In this document: positions 23,740 through 39,068 of the stretch, in pieces | Layout of the letters: each line of letters opens with the position of its first letter | How positions within the stretch are numbered: position 1 is the stretch's first letter | Program-made: the position numbers and the translations under genes | NCBI GenBank assembly: GCA_032622095.1 | Contig: CP136066.1 | Coordinates: forward strand, 128,431,917-128,495,916 | Source: Siphonodentalium dalli | Lineage: Eukaryota > Mollusca > Scaphopoda > Gadilida > Siphonodentaliidae | DNA length: 64,000 bases | Direction: 5' to 3' | Notes under the pieces: model-generated | The model's database searches: none | Told to the model about the DNA's origin: nothing | The model's input: the letters and a program-made list of their open reading frames with translations, nothing else

Positions 23740-26439
23740 AAAGCGATAGCCCGCTTTTTCGCGGAATAATTGTAACACCCTACATTTTTTCAGAATTGCC
23801 CATGAATGAAAAAAATGTGTTCAAAAATAATATCACTTCTGTGGTTCTTTATTTATCACACACAATTTAACCCCACTCTCTGTAACACATTATTCATCAA
23901 AAAAGCACATTTTTCCACCACAAGTCATATTCAGGCCCCATTTTCACACAGTTTTTGGGGTCTGGTGTTGCAAACTTGGATCGGCTATGGAAGACTGTAC
24001 AAGATCCTTTCCATGAGAGAACTTCTGGTGATGTGAGGTCATTGAGTCCAGATCTGATCAGCTGAGCATCAAGCACATGACTTTATCAGCACATGGAAGA
24101 CTAAAATATGACATTTTCAGGTCTGCAAGGGTGATCCAAGATAACTGCATGTGGGTGTATATTGAATTAGTTGAACAAAGATATGCTCTCTTTGAAATGC
24201 TGAAGCATTTTCTTAAATGTGTCCAAGTTTTAGTGCTATTAACCTTCAAATGGCCATACCCACCAGTGAAAATGAGACACTTTTATTATATATATCTGTA
24301 TATCACTGGCTATAAAATCCAAAATACTTGTTAGATTAGCTTCTTATAACAATTGGTATGTGTGTCATTGACATGCTCATGTAATGGGTAATTTGCATTA
24401 TCATGTGACAATTACCACCTTGAAATTTTTTGAAAATACCTTGAAAAATTGGCATTTTTTATGAAAAATCATACCATTTTTTTGGCCGATGGAAGTGAAA
24501 GAAGACATCAGCAGCAAGAATAGCCACACCATGCATGGGAGATTCATTGGACTGAAAGACCAGGCTGTGAAAAATGCATTAAAATACTTTAAAGTGACTC
24601 CCAGGAATCAAAAATGCCAAAAAGTTCATTTTTCCCTTTAAAGCGATAGCCCGCTTTTTCGCGGAATAATTGTAACACCCTACATTTTTTCAGAATTGCC
24701 CATGAATGAAAAAAATGTGTTCAAAAATAATATCACTTCTGTGGTTCTTTATTTATCACACACAATTTAACCCCACTCTCTGTAACACATTATTCATCAA
24801 AAAAGCACATTTTTCCACCACAAGTCATATTCAGGCCCCATTTTCACACAGTTTTTGGGGTCTGGTGTTGCAAACTTGGATCGGCTATGGAAGACTGTAC
24901 AAGATCCTTTCCATGAGAGAACTTCTGGTGATGTGAGGTCATTGAGTCCAGATCTGATCAGCTGAGCATCAAGCACATGACTTTATCAGCACATGGAAGA
25001 CTAAAATATGACATTTTCAGGTCTGCAAGGGTGATCCAAGATAACTGCATGTGGGTGTATATTGAATTAGTTGAACAAAGATATGCTCTCTTCGAAATGC
25101 TGAAGCATTTTCTTAAATGTGTCCAAGTTTTAGTGCTATTAACCTTCAAATGGCCATACCCACCAGTGAAAATGAGACACTTTTATTATATATATCTGTA
25201 TATCACTGGCTATAAAATCCAAAATACTTGTTAGATTAGCTTCTTATAACAATTGGTATGTGTGTCATTGACATGCTCATGTAATGGGTAATTTGCATTA
25301 TCATGTGACAATTACCACCTTGAAATTTTTTGAAAATACCTTGAAAAATTGGCATTTTTTATGAAAAATCATACCATTTTTTTGGCCGATGGAAGTGAAA
25401 GAAGACATCAGCAGCAAGAATAGCCACACCATGCATGGGAGATTCATTGGACTGAAAGACCAGGCTGTGAAAAATGCATTAAAATACTTTAAAGTGACTC
25501 CCAGGAATCAAAAATGCCAAAAAGTTCATTTTTCCCTTTAAAGCGATAGCCCGCTTTTTCGCGGAATAATTGTAACACCCTACATTTTTTCAGAATTGCC
25601 CATGAATGAAAAAAATGTGTTCAAAAATAATATCACTTCTGTGGTTCTTTATTTATCACACACAATTTAACCCCACTCTCTGTAACACATTATTCATCAA
25701 AAAAGCACATTTTTCCACCACAAGTCATATTCAGGCCCCATTTTCACACAGTTTTTGGGGTCTGGTGTTGCAAACTTGGATCGGCTATGGAAGACTGTAC
25801 AAGATCCTTTCCATGAGAGAACTTCTGGTGATGTGAGGTCATTGAGTCCAGATCTGATCAGCTGAGCATCAAGCACATGACTTTATCAGCACATGGAAGA
25901 CTAAAATATGACATTTTCAGGTCTGCAAGGGTGATCCAAGATAACTGCATGTGGGTGTATATTGAATTAGTTGAACAAAGATATGCTCTCTTTGAAATGC
26001 TGAAGCATTTTCTTAAATGTGTCCAAGTTTTAGTGCTATTAACCTTCAAATGGCCATACCCACCAGTGAAAATGAGACACTTTTATTATATATATCTGTA
26101 TATCACTGGCTATAAAATCCAAAATACTTGTTAGATTAGCTTCTTATAACAATTGGTATGTGTGTCATTGACATGCTCATGTAATGGGTAATTTGCATTA
26201 TCATGTGACAATTACCACCTTGAAATTTTTTGAAAATACCTTGAAAAATTGGCATTTTTTATGAAAAATCATACCATTTTTTTGGCCGATGGAAGTGAAA
26301 GAAGACATCAGCAGCAAGAATAGCCACACCATGCATGGGAGATTCATTGGACTGAAAGACCAGGCTGTGAAAAATGCATTAAAATACTTTAAAGTGACTC
26401 CCAGGAATCAAAAATGCCAAAAAGTTCATTTTTCCCTTT
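23740..26439 (+). repeat. satellite block 11: units 21-23 (3 x 900 bp)
   Basis: Two empty junctions (24639/24640 and 25539/25540). Private C at 25093 in unit 22. Confidence 0.95.
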
Positions 26440-26440
26440 A

Positions 26441-26893
26441 GGTTACACTGGTGTAAATGTTTTCCATAGGCCTCAGTGCTAACGTTTTAGCGTATGCTGT
26501 TGGCTATATGAACCAATTGGGTCCAATTTTTTTTTTTAATCTGAAAAATTGACATTTCGGGAAACTTTTTACACAAAAAAATCATATCTGTCTAGCAGGG
26601 AATTCGCCTTTAAATCTTGTGTTTTCGTAACTAGTGTCAGATCCGCATAAAAAAATACTGTCATATTTTAGACCACACCAACAAATTCAAACTTCACTAC
26701 AAAGGGTTAATTCCTGTGCCAATGGCTATCTTACCTATGGGAAATCATAGGGAAGAGGTGTGATGATTTTTTTATGCAAAAAGCACACAAGGCTATTGAC
26801 CAATCAGGGCCCAGTGTCTATTTTATTCTCTCCTATATATTCCTCCCGCATCCGCTAGAGGTCTCTCCGAACCTTATTTACACCAGTGTAACC
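26441..26893. mobile_element. insert copy 11 (CGGG class, 453 bp)
   Basis: A 2-bp insertion near 26516 turns AACCATGGG into AACCAATTGGG. This private change makes the copy 453 bp. The ends are intact. Confidence 0.85.
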
Positions 26894-26898
26894 TTTAT

Positions 26899-29800
26899 AA
26901 AGCGATAGCCTGCTTTTTCGCGGAATAATTGTAACACCCTACATTTTTTCAGAATTGCCCATGAATGAAAAAAATGTGTTCAAAAATAATATCACTTCTG
27001 TGGTTCTTTATTTATCACACACAATTTAACCCCACTCTCTGTAACACATTATTCATCAAAAAAGCACATTTTTCCACCACAAGTCATATTCAGGCCCCAT
27101 TTTCACACAGTTTTTGGGGTCTGGTGTTGCAAACTTGGATCGGCTATGGAAGACTGTACAAGATCCTTTCCATGAGAGAACTTCTGGTGATGTGAGGTCA
27201 TTGAGTCCAGATCTGATCAGCTGAGCATCAAGCACATGACTTTATCAGCACATGGAAGACTAAAATATGACATTTTCAGGTCTGCAAGGGTGATCCAAGA
27301 TAACTGCATGTGGGTGTATATTGAATTAGTTGAACAAAGATATGCTCTCTTTGAAATGCTGAAGCATTTTCTTAAATGTGTCCAAGTTTTAGTGCTATTA
27401 ACCTTCAAATGGCCATACCCACCAGTGAAAATGAGACACTTTTATTATATATATCTGTATATCACTGGCTATAAAATCCAAAATACTTGTTAGATTAGCT
27501 TCTTATAACAATTGGTATGTGTGTCATTGACATGCTCATGTAATGGGTAATTTGCATTATCATGTGACAATTACCACCTTGAAATTTTTTGAAAATACCT
27601 TGAAAAATTGGCATTTTTTATGAAAAATCATACCATTTTTTTGGCCGATGGAAGTGAAAGAAGACATCAGCAACAAGAATAGCCACACCATGCATGGGAG
27701 ATTCATTGGACTGAAAGACCAGGCTGTGAAAAATGCATTAAAATACTTTAAAGTGACTCCCAGGAATCAAAAATGCCAAAAAGTTCATTTTTCCCTTTAA
27801 AGCGATAGCCCGCTTTTTCGCGGAATAATTGTAACACCCTACATTTTTTCAGAATTGCCCATGAATGAAAAAAATGTGTTCAAAAATAATATCACTTCTG
27901 TGGTTCTTTATTTATCACACACAATTTAACCCCACTCTCTGTAACACATTATTCATCAAAAAAGCACATTTTTCCACCACAAGTCATATTCAGGCCCCAT
28001 TTTCACACAGTTTTTGGGGTCTGGTGTTGCAAACTTGGATCGGCTATGGAAGACTGTACAAGATCCTTTCCATGAGAGAACTTCTGGTGATGTGAGGTCA
28101 TTGAGTCCAGATCTGATCAGCTGAGCATCAAGCACATGACTTTATCAGCACATGGAAGACTAAAATATGACATTTTCAGGTCTGCAAGGGTGATCCAAGA
28201 TAACTGCATGTGGGTGTATATTGAATTAGTTGAACAAAGATATGCTCTCTTTGAAATGCTGAAGCATTTTCTTAAATGTGTCCAAGTTTTAGTGCTATTA
28301 ACCTTCAAATGGCCATACCCACCAGTGAAAATGAGACACTTTTATTATATATATCTGTATATCACTGGCTATAAAATCCAAAATACTTGTTAGATTAGCT
28401 TCTTATAACAATTGGTATGTGTGTCATTGACATGCTCATGTAATGGGTAATTTGCATTATCATGTGACAATTACCACCTTGAAATTTTTTGAAAATACCT
28501 TGAAAAATTGGCATTTTTTATGAAAAATCATACCATTTTTTTGGCCGATGGAAGTGAAAGAAGACATCAGCAGCAAGAATAGCCACACCATGCATGGGAG
28601 ATTCATTGGACTGAAAGACCAGGCTGTGAAAAATGCATTAAAATACTTTAAAGTGACTCCCAGGAATCAAAAATGCCAAAAAGTTCATTTTTCCCTTTAA
28701 AGCGATAGCCCGCTTTTTCGCGGAATAATTGTAACACCCTACATTTTTTCAGAATTGCCCATGAATGAAAAAAATGTGTTCAAAAATAATATCACTTCTG
28801 TGGTTCTTTATTTATCACACACAATTTAACCCCACTCTCTGTAACACATTATTCATCAAAAAAGCACATTTTTCCACCACAAGTCATATTCAGGCCCCAT
28901 TTTCACACAGTTTTTGGGGTCTGGTGTTGCAAACTTGGATCGGCTATGGAAGACTGTACAAGATCCTTTCCATGAGAGAACTTCTGGTGATGTGAGGTCA
29001 TTGAGTCCAGATCTGATCAGCTGAGCATCAAGCACATGACTTTATCAGCACATGGAAGACTAAAATATGACATTTTCAGGTCTGCAAGGGTGATCCAAGA
29101 TAACTGCATGTGGGTGTATATTGAATTAGTTGAACAAAGATATGCTCTCTTTGAAATGCTGAAGCATTTTCTTAAATGTGTCCAAGTTTTAGTGCTATTA
29201 ACCTTCAAATGGCCATACCCACCAGTGAAAATGAGACACTTTTATTATATATATCTGTATATCACTGGCTATAAAATCCAAAATACTTGTTAGATTAGCT
29301 TCTTATAACAATTGGTATGTGTGTCATTGACATGCTCATGTAATGGGTAATTTGCATTATCATGTGACAATTACCACCTTGAAATTTTTTGAAAATACCT
29401 TGAAAAATTGGCATTTTTTATGAAAAATCATACCATTTTTTTGGCCGATGGAAGTGAAAGAAGACATCAGCAGCAAGAATAGCCACACCATGCATGGGAG
29501 ATTCATTGGACTGAAAGACCAGGCTGTGAAAAATGCATTAAAATACTTTAAAGTGACTCCCAGGAATCAAAAATGCCACAAAGTTCATTTTTCCCTTTAA
29601 AGCGATAGCCCGCTTTTTCGCGGAATAATTGTAACACCCTACATTTTTTCAGAATTGCCCATGAATGAAAAAAATGTGTTCAAAAATAATATCACTTCTG
29701 TGGTTCTTTATTTATCACACACAATTTAACCCCACTCTCTGTAACACATTATTCATCAAAAAAGCACATTTTTCCACCACAAGTCATATTCAGGCCCCAT

Positions 29801-32800
29801 TTTCACACAGTTTTTGGGGTCTGGTGTTGCAAACTTGGATCGGCTATGGAAGACTGTACAAGATCCTTTCCATGAGAGAACTTCTGGTGATGTGAGGTCA
29901 TTGAGTCCAGATCTGATCAGCTGAGCATCAAGCACATGACTTTATCAGCACATGGAAGACTAAAATATGACATTTTCAGGTCTGCAAGGGTGATCCAAGA
30001 TAACTGCATGTGGGTGTATATTGAATTAGTTGAACAAAGATATGCTCTCTTTGAAATGCTGAAGCATTTTCTTAAATGTGTCCAAGTTTTAGTGCTATTA
30101 ACCTTCAAATGGCCATACCCACCAGTGAAAATGAGACACTTTTATTATATATATCTGTATATCACTGGCTATAAAATCCAAAATACTTGTTAGATTAGCT
30201 TCTTATAACAATTGGTATGTGTGTCATTGACATGCTCATGTAATGGGTAATTTGCATTATCATGTGACAATTACCACCTTGAAATTTTTTGAAAATACCT
30301 TGAAAAATTGGCATTTTTTATGAAAAATCATACCATTTTTTTGGCCGATGGAAGTGAAAGAAGACATCAGCAGCAAGAATAGCCACACCATGCATGGGAG
30401 ATTCATTGGACTGAAAGACCAGGCTGTGAAAAATGCATTAAAATACTTTAAAGTGACTCCCAGGAATCAAAAATGCCAAAAAGTTCATTTTTCCCTTTAA
30501 AGCGATAGCCCGCTTTTTCGCGGAATAATTGTAACACCCTACATTTTTTCAGAATTGCCCATGAATGAAAAAAATGTGTTCAAAAATAATATCACTTCTG
30601 TGGTTCTTTATTTATCACACACAATTTAACCCCACTCTCTGTAACACATTATTCATCAAAAAAGCACATTTTTCCACCACAAGTCATATTCAGGCCCCAT
30701 TTTCACACAGTTTTTGGGGTCTGGTGTTGCAAACTTGGATCGGCTATGGAAGACTGTACAAGATCCTTTCCATGAGAGAACTTCTGGTGATGTGAGGTCA
30801 TTGAGTCCAGATCTGATCAGCTGAGCATCAAGCACATGACTTTATCAGCACATGGAAGACTAAAATATGACATTTTCAGGTCTGCAAGGGTGATCCAAGA
30901 TAACTGCATGTGGGTGTATATTGAATTAGTTGAACAAAGATATGCTCTCTTTGAAATGCTGAAGCATTTTCTTAAATGTGTCCAAGTTTTAGTGCTATTA
31001 ACCTTCAAATGGCCATACCCACCAGTGAAAATGAGACACTTTTATTATATATATCTGTATATCACTGGCTATAAAATCCAAAATACTTGTTAGATTAGCT
31101 TCTTATAACAATTGGTATGTGTGTCATTGACATGCTCATGTAATGGGTAATTTGCATTATCATGTGACAATTACCACCTTGAAATTTTTTGAAAATACCT
31201 TGAAAAATTGGCATTTTTTATGAAAAATCATACCATTTTTTTGGCCGATGGAAGTGAAAGAAGACATCAGCAGCAAGAATAGCCACACCATGCATGGGAG
31301 ATTCATTGGACTGAAAGACCAGGCTGTGAAAAATGCATTAAAATACTTTAAAGTGACTCCCAGGAATCAAAAATGCCAAAAAGTTCATTTTTCCCTTTAA
31401 AGCGATAGCCCGCTTTTTCGCGGAATAATTGTAACACCCTACATTTTTTCAGAATTGCCCATGAATGAAAAAAATGTGTTCAAAAATAATATCACTTCTG
31501 TGGTTCTTTATTTATCACACACAATTTAACCCCACTCTCTGTAACACATTATTCATCAAAAAAGCACATTTTTCCACCACAAGTCATATTCAGGCCCCAT
31601 TTTCACACAGTTTTTGGGGTCTGGTGTTGCAAACTTGGATCGGCTATGGAAGACTGTACAAGATCCTTTCCATGAGAGAACTTCTGGTGATGTGAGGTCA
31701 TTGAGTCCAGATCTGATCAGCTGAGCATCAAGCACATGACTTTATCAGCACATGGAAGACTAAAATATGACATTTTCAGGTCTGCAAGGGTGATCCAAGA
31801 TAACTGCATGTGGGTGTATATTGAATTAGTTGAACAAAGATATGCTCTCTTTGAAATGCTGAAGCATTTTCTTAAATGTGTCCAAGTTTTAGTGCTATTA
31901 ACCTTCAAATGGCCATACCCACCAGTGAAAATGAGACACTTTTATTATATATATCTGTATATCACTGGCTATAAAATCCAAAATACTTGTTAGATTAGCT
32001 TCTTATAACAATTGGTATGTGTGTCATTGACATGCTCATGTAATGGGTAATTTGCATTATCATGTGACAATTACCACCTTGAAATTTTTTGAAAATACCT
32101 TGAAAAATTGGCATTTTTTATGAAAAATCATACCATTTTTTTGGCCGATGGAAGTGAAAGAAGACATCAGCAGCAAGAATAGCCACACCATGCATGGGAG
32201 ATTCATTGGACTGAAAGACCAGGCTGTGAAAAATGCATTAAAATACTTTAAAGTGACTCCCAGGAATCAAAAATGCCAAAAAGTTCATTTTTCCCTTTAA
32301 AGCGATAGCCCGCTTTTTCGCGGAATAATTGTAACACCCTACATTTTTTCAGAATTGCCCATGAATGAAAAAAATGTGTTCAAAAATAATATCACTTCTG
32401 TGGTTCTTTATTTATCACACACAATTTAACCCCACTCTCTGTAACACATTATTCATCAAAAAAGCACATTTTTCCACCACAAGTCATATTCAGGCCCCAT
32501 TTTCACACAGTTTTTGGGGTCTGGTGTTGCAAACTTGGATCGGCTATGGAAGACTGTACAAGATCCTTTCCATGAGAGAACTTCTGGTGATGTGAGGTCA
32601 TTGAGTCCAGATCTGATCAGCTGAGCATCAAGCACATGACTTTATCAGCACATGGAAGACTAAAATATGACATTTTCAGGTCTGCAAGGGTGATCCAAGA
32701 TAACTGCATGTGGGTGTATATTGAATTAGTTGAACAAAGATATGCTCTCTTTGAAATGCTGAAGCATTTTCTTAAATGTGTCCAAGTTTTAGTGCTATTA

Positions 32801-33198
32801 ACCTTCAAATGGCCATACCCACCAGTGAAAATGAGACACTTTTATTATATATATCTGTATATCACTGGCTATAAAATCCAAAATACTTGTTAGATTAGCT
32901 TCTTATAACAATTGGTATGTGTGTCATTGACATGCTCATGTAATGGGTAATTTGCATTATCATGTGACAATTACCACCTTGAAATTTTTTGAAAATACCT
33001 TGAAAAATTGGCATTTTTTATGAAAAATCATACCATTTTTTTGGCCGATGGAAGTGAAAGAAGACATCAGCAGCAAGAATAGCCACACCATGCATGGGAG
33101 ATTCATTGGACTGAAAGACCAGGCTGTGAAAAATGCATTAAAATACTTTAAAGTGACTCCCAGGAATCAAAAATGCCAAAAAGTTCATTTTTCCCTTT
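26899..33198 (+). repeat. satellite block 12: units 24-30, seven uninterrupted 900-bp copies
   Basis: Second longest insert-free run. Private changes are T at 26911 (CCCGC to CCTGC, a CpG transition in the hairpin) and A at 27673 in unit 24, and C at 29579 in unit 26. Units 27-29 match the empty status of units 1-3 in the super-period. Confidence 0.95.
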
Positions 33199-33199
33199 A

Positions 33200-33650
33200 G
33201 GTTACACTGGTGTAAATGTTTTCCATAGGCCTCAGTGCTAACGTTTTAGCGTATGCTGTTGGCTATATGAACCATGGGTCCAATTATTTTTTTTAATCTG
33301 AAAAATTGACATTTCGGGAAACTTTTTACACAAAAAAATCATATCTGTCTAGCAGGGAATTCGCCTTTAAATCTTGTGTTTTCGTAACTAGTGTCAGATC
33401 CGCATAAAAAAATACTGTCATATTTTAGACCACACCAACAAATTCAAACTTCACTACAAAGGGTTAATTCCTGTGCCAATGGCTATCTTACCTATGGGAA
33501 ATCATAGGGAAGAGGTGTGATGATTTTTTTATGCAAAAAGCACACAAGGCTATTGACCAATCAGGGCCCAGTGTCTATTTTATTCTCTCCTATATATTCC
33601 TCCCGCATCCGCTAGAGGTCTCTCCGAACCTTATTTACACCAGTGTAACC
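33200..33650. mobile_element. insert copy 12 (CGGG class)
   Basis: 451 bp with intact ends; private A at 33286 in the poly-T tract. The corresponding junction after unit 4 (5250/5251) is empty. Confidence 0.85.
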
Positions 33651-33655
33651 TTTAT

Positions 33656-36600
33656 AAAGCGATAGCCCGCTTTTTCGCGGAATAATTGTAACACCCTACA
33701 TTTTTTCAGAATTGCCCATGAATGAAAAAAATGTGTTCAAAAATAATATCACTTCTGTGGTTCTTTATTTATCACACACAATTTAACCCCACTCTCTGTA
33801 ACACATTATTCATCAAAAAAGCACATTTTTCCACCACAAGTCATATTCAGGCCCCATTTTCACACAGTTTTTGGGGTCTGGTGTTGCAAACTTGGATCGG
33901 CTATGGAAGACTGTACAAGATCCTTTCCATGAGAGAACTTCTGGTGATGTGAGGTCATTGAGTCCAGATCTGATCAGCTGAGCATCAAGCACATGACTTT
34001 ATCAGCACATGGAAGACTAAAATATGACATTTTCAGGTCTGCAAGGGTGATCCAAGATAACTGCATGTGGGTGTATATTGAATTAGTTGAACAAAGATAT
34101 GCTCTCTTTGAAATGCTGAAGCATTTTCTTAAATGTGTCCAAGTTTTAGTGCTATTAACCTTCAAATGGCCATACCCACCAGTGAAAATGAGACACTTTT
34201 ATTATATATATCTGTATATCACTGGCTATAAAATCCAAAATACTTGTTAGATTAGCTTCTTATAACAATTGGTATGTGTGTCATTGACATGCTCATGTAA
34301 TGGGTAATTTGCATTATCATGTGACAATTACCACCTTGAAATTTTTTGAAAATACCTTGAAAAATTGGCATTTTTTATGAAAAATCATACCATTTTTTTG
34401 GCCGATGGAAGTGAAAGAAGACATCAGCAGCAAGAATAGCCACACCATGCATGGGAGATTCATTGGACTGAAAGACCAGGCTGTGAAAAATGCATTAAAA
34501 TACTTTAAAGTGACTCCCAGGAATCAAAAATGCCAAAAAGTTCATTTTCCCTTTAAAGCGATAGCCCGCTTTTTCGCGGAATAATTGTAACACCCTACAT
34601 TTTTTCAGAATTGCCCATGAATGAAAAAAATGTGTTCAAAAATAATATCACTTCTGTGGTTCTTTATTTATCACACACAATTTAACCCCACTCTCTGTAA
34701 CACATTATTCATCAAAAAAGCACATTTTTCCACCACAAGTCATATTCAGGCCCCATTTTCACACAGTTTTTGGGGTCTGGTGTTGCAAACTTGGATCGGC
34801 TATGGAAGACTGTACAAGATCCTTTCCATGAGAGAACTTCTGGTGATGTGAGGTCATTGAGTCCAGATCTGATCAGCTGAGCATCAAGCACATGACTTTA
34901 TCAGCACATGGAAGACTAAAATATGACATTTTCAGGTCTGCAAGGGTGATCCAAGATAACTGCATGTGGGTGTATATTGAATTAGTTGAACAAAGATATG
35001 CTCTCTTTGAAATGCTGAAGCATTTTCTTAAATGTGTCCAAGTTTTAGTGCTATTAACCTTCAAATGGCCATACCCACCAGTGAAAATGAGACACTTTTA
35101 TTATATATATCTGTATATCACTGGCTATAAAATCCAAAATACTTGTTAGATTAGCTTCTTATAACAATTGGTATGTGTGTCATTGACATGCTCATGTAAT
35201 GGGTAATTTGCATTATCATGTGACAATTACCACCTTGAAATTTTTTGAAAATACCTTGAAAAATTGGCATTTTTTATGAAAAATCATACCATTTTTTTGG
35301 CCGATGGAAGTGAAAGAAGACATCAGCAGCAAGAATAGCCACACCATGCATGGGAGATTCATTGGACTGAAAGACCAGGCTGTGAAAAATGCATTAAAAT
35401 ACTTTAAAGTGACTCCCAGGAATCAAAAATGCCAAAAAGTTCATTTTTCCCTTTAAAGCGATAGCCCGCTTTTTCGCGGAATAATTGTAACACCCTACAT
35501 TTTTTCAGAATTGCCCATGAATGAAAAAAATGTGTTCAAAAATAATATCACTTCTGTGGTTCTTTATTTATCACACACAATTTAACCCCACTCTCTGTAA
35601 CACATTATTCATCAAAAAAGCACATTTTTCCACCACAAGTCATATTCAGGCCCCATTTTCACACAGTTTTTGGGGTCTGGTGTTGCAAACTTGGATCGGC
35701 TATGGAAGACTGTACAAGATCCTTTCCATGAGAGAACTTCTGGTGATGTGAGGTCATTGAGTTCAGATCTGATCAGCTGAGCATCAAGCACATGACTTTA
35801 TCAGCACATGGAAGACTAAAATATGACATTTTCAGGTCTGCAAGGGTGATCCAAGATAACTGCATGTGGGTGTATATTGAATTAGTTGAACAAAGATATG
35901 CTCTCTTTGAAATGCTGAAGCATTTTCTTAAATGTGTCCAAGTTTTAGTGCTATTAACCTTCAAATGGCCATACCCACCAGTGAAAATGAGACACTTTTA
36001 TTATATATATCTGTATATCACTGGCTATAAAATCCAAAATACTTGTTAGATTAGCTTCTTATAACAATTGGTATGTGTGTCATTGACATGCTCATGTAAT
36101 GGGTAATTTGCATTATCATGTGACAATTACCACCTTGAAATTTTTTGAAAATACCTTGAAAAATTGGCATTTTTTATGAAAAATCATACCATTTTTTTGG
36201 CCGATGGAAGTGAAAGAAGACATCAGCAGCAAGAATAGCCACACCATGCATGGGAGATTCATTGGACTGAAAGACCAGGCTGTGAAAAATGCATTAAAAT
36301 ACTTTAAAGTGACTCCCAGGAATCAAAAATGCCAAAAAGTTCATTTTTCCCTTTAAAGCGATAGCCCGCTTTTTCGCGGAATAATTGTAACACCCTACAT
36401 TTTTTCAGAATTGCCCATGAATGAAAAAAATGTGTTCAAAAATAATATCACTTCTGTGGTTCTTTATTTATCACACACAATTTAACCCCACTCTCTGTAA
36501 CACATTATTCATCAAAAAAGCACATTTTTCCACCACAAGTCATATTCAGGCCCCATTTTCACACAGTTTTTGGGGTCTGGTGTTGCAAACTTGGATCGGC

Positions 36601-37254
36601 TATGGAAGACTGTACAAGATCCTTTCCATGAGAGAACTTCTGGTGATGTGAGGTCATTGAGTCCAGATCTGATCAGCTGAGCATCAAGCACATGACTTTA
36701 TCAGCACATGGAAGACTAAAATATGACATTTTCAGGTCTGCAAGGGTGATCCAAGATAACTGCATGTGGGTGTATATTGAATTAGTTGAACAAAGATATG
36801 CTCTCTTTGAAATGCTGAAGCATTTTCTTAAATGTGTCCAAGTTTTAGTGCTATTAACCTTCAAATGGCCATACCCACCAGTGAAAATGAGACACTTTTA
36901 TTATATATATCTGTATATCACTGGCTATAAAATCCAAAATACTTGTTAGATTAGCTTCTTATAACAATTGGTATGTGTGTCATTGACATGCTCATGTAAT
37001 GGGTAATTTGCATTATCATGTGACAATTACCACCTTGAAATTTTTTGAAAATACCTTGAAAAATTGGCATTTTTTATGAAAAATCATACCATTTTTTTGG
37101 CCGATGGAAGTGAAAGAAGACATCAGCAGCAAGAATAGCCACACCATGCATGGGAGATTCATTGGACTGAAAGACCAGGCTGTGAAAAATGCATTAAAAT
37201 ACTTTAAAGTGACTCCCAGGAATCAAAAATGCCAAAAAGTTCATTTTTCCCTTT
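33656..37254 (+). repeat. satellite block 13: units 31-34 (899, 900, 900, 900 bp)
   Basis: Unit 31 has lost one T in the CATTTTTCCC run near 34545, close to its empty right junction. Private T at 35763 in unit 33. Confidence 0.95.
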
Positions 37255-37255
37255 A

Positions 37256-37706
37256 GGTTACACTGGTGTAAATGTTTTCCATAGGCCTCAGTGCTAACGT
37301 TTTAGCGTATGCTGTTGGCTATATGAACCATGGGTCCAATTTTTTTTTTTAATCTGAAAAATTGACATTTCTGGAAACTTTTTACACAAAAAAATCATAT
37401 CTGTCTAGCAGGGAATTCGCCTTTAAATCTTGTGTTTTCGTAACTAGTGTCAGATCCGCATAAAAAAATACTGTCATATTTTAGACCACACCAACAAATT
37501 CAAACTTCACTACAAAGGGTTAATTCCTGTGCCAATGGCTATCTTACCTATGGGAAATCATAGGGAAGAGGTGTGATGATTTTTTTATGCAAAAAGCACA
37601 CAAGGCTATTGACCAATCAGGGCCCAGTGTCTATTTTATTCTCTCCTATATATTCCTCCCGCATCCGCTAGAGGTCTCTCCGAACCTTATTTACACCAGT
37701 GTAACC
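37256..37706. mobile_element. insert copy 13 (CTGG class)
   Basis: 451 bp with intact ends; marker T at 37372. Partner of copy 2 at the 28,404-bp offset. Confidence 0.85.
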
Positions 37707-37711
37707 TTTAT

Positions 37712-38611
37712 AAAGCGATAGCCCGCTTTTTCGCAGAATAATTGTAACACCCTACATTTTTTCAGAATTGCCCATGAATGAAAAAAATGTGTTCAAAAAT
37801 AATATCACTTCTGTGGTTCTTTATTTATCACACACAATTTAACCCCACTCTCTGTAACACATTATTCATCAAAAAAGCACATTTTTCCACCACAAGTCAT
37901 ATTCAGGCCCCATTTTCACACAGTTTTTGGGGTCTGGTGTTGCAAACTTGGATCGGCTATGGAAGACTGTACAAGATCCTTTCCATGAGAGAACTTCTGG
38001 TGATGTGAGGTCATTGAGTCCAGATCTGATCAGCTGAGCATCAAGCACATGACTTTATCAGCACATGGAAGACTAAAATATGACATTTTCAGGTCTGCAA
38101 GGGTGATCCAAGATAACTGCATGTGGGTGTATATTGAATTAGTTGAACAAAGATATGCTCTCTTTGAAATGCTGAAGCATTTTCTTAAATGTGTCCAAGT
38201 TTTAGTGCTATTAACCTTCAAATGGCCATACCCACCAGTGAAAATGAGACACTTTTATTATATATATCTGTATATCACTGGCTATAAAATCCAAAATACT
38301 TGTTAGATTAGCTTCTTATAACAATTGGTATGTGTGTCATTGACATGCTCATGTAATGGGTAATTTGCATTATCATGTGACAATTACCACCTTGAAATTT
38401 TTTGAAAATACCTTGAAAAATTGGCATTTTTTATGAAAAATCATACCATTTTTTTGGCCGATGGAAGTGAAAGAAGACATCAGCAGCAAGAATAGCCACA
38501 CCATGCATGGGAGATTCATTGGACTGAAAGACCAGGCTGTGAAAAATGCATTAAAATACTTTAAAGTGACTCCCAGGAATCAAAAATGCCAAAAAGTTCA
38601 TTTTTCCCTTT
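37712..38611 (+). repeat. satellite block 14: unit 35 (900 bp)
   Basis: A at 37735 in the hairpin region, shared only with unit 9. Confidence 0.95.
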
Positions 38612-38612
38612 A

Positions 38613-39063
38613 GGTTACACTGGTGTAAATGTTTTCCATAGGCCTCAGTGCTAACGTTTTAGCGTATGCTGTTGGCTATATGAACCATGGGTCCAATTTT
38701 TTTTTTTAATCTGAAAAATTGACATTTCGGGAAACTTTTTACACAAAAAAATCATATCTGTCTAGCAGGGAATTCGCCTTTAAATCTTGTGTTTTCGTAA
38801 CTAGTGTCAGATCCGCATAAAAAAATACTGTCATATTTTAGACCACACCAACAAATTCAAACTTCACTACAAAGGGTTAATTCCTGTGCCAATGGCTATC
38901 TTACCTATGGGAAATCATAGGGAAGAGGTGTGATGATTTTTTTATGCAAAAAGCACACAAGGCTATTGACCAATCAGGGCCCAGTGTCTATTTTATTCTC
39001 TCCTATATATTCCTCCCGCATCCGCTAGAGGTCTCTCCGAACCTTATTTACACCAGTGTAACC
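38613..39063. mobile_element. insert copy 14 (CGGG class)
   Basis: 451 bp with intact ends; partner of copy 3, without that copy's private A. Confidence 0.85.
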
Positions 39064-39068
39064 TTTAT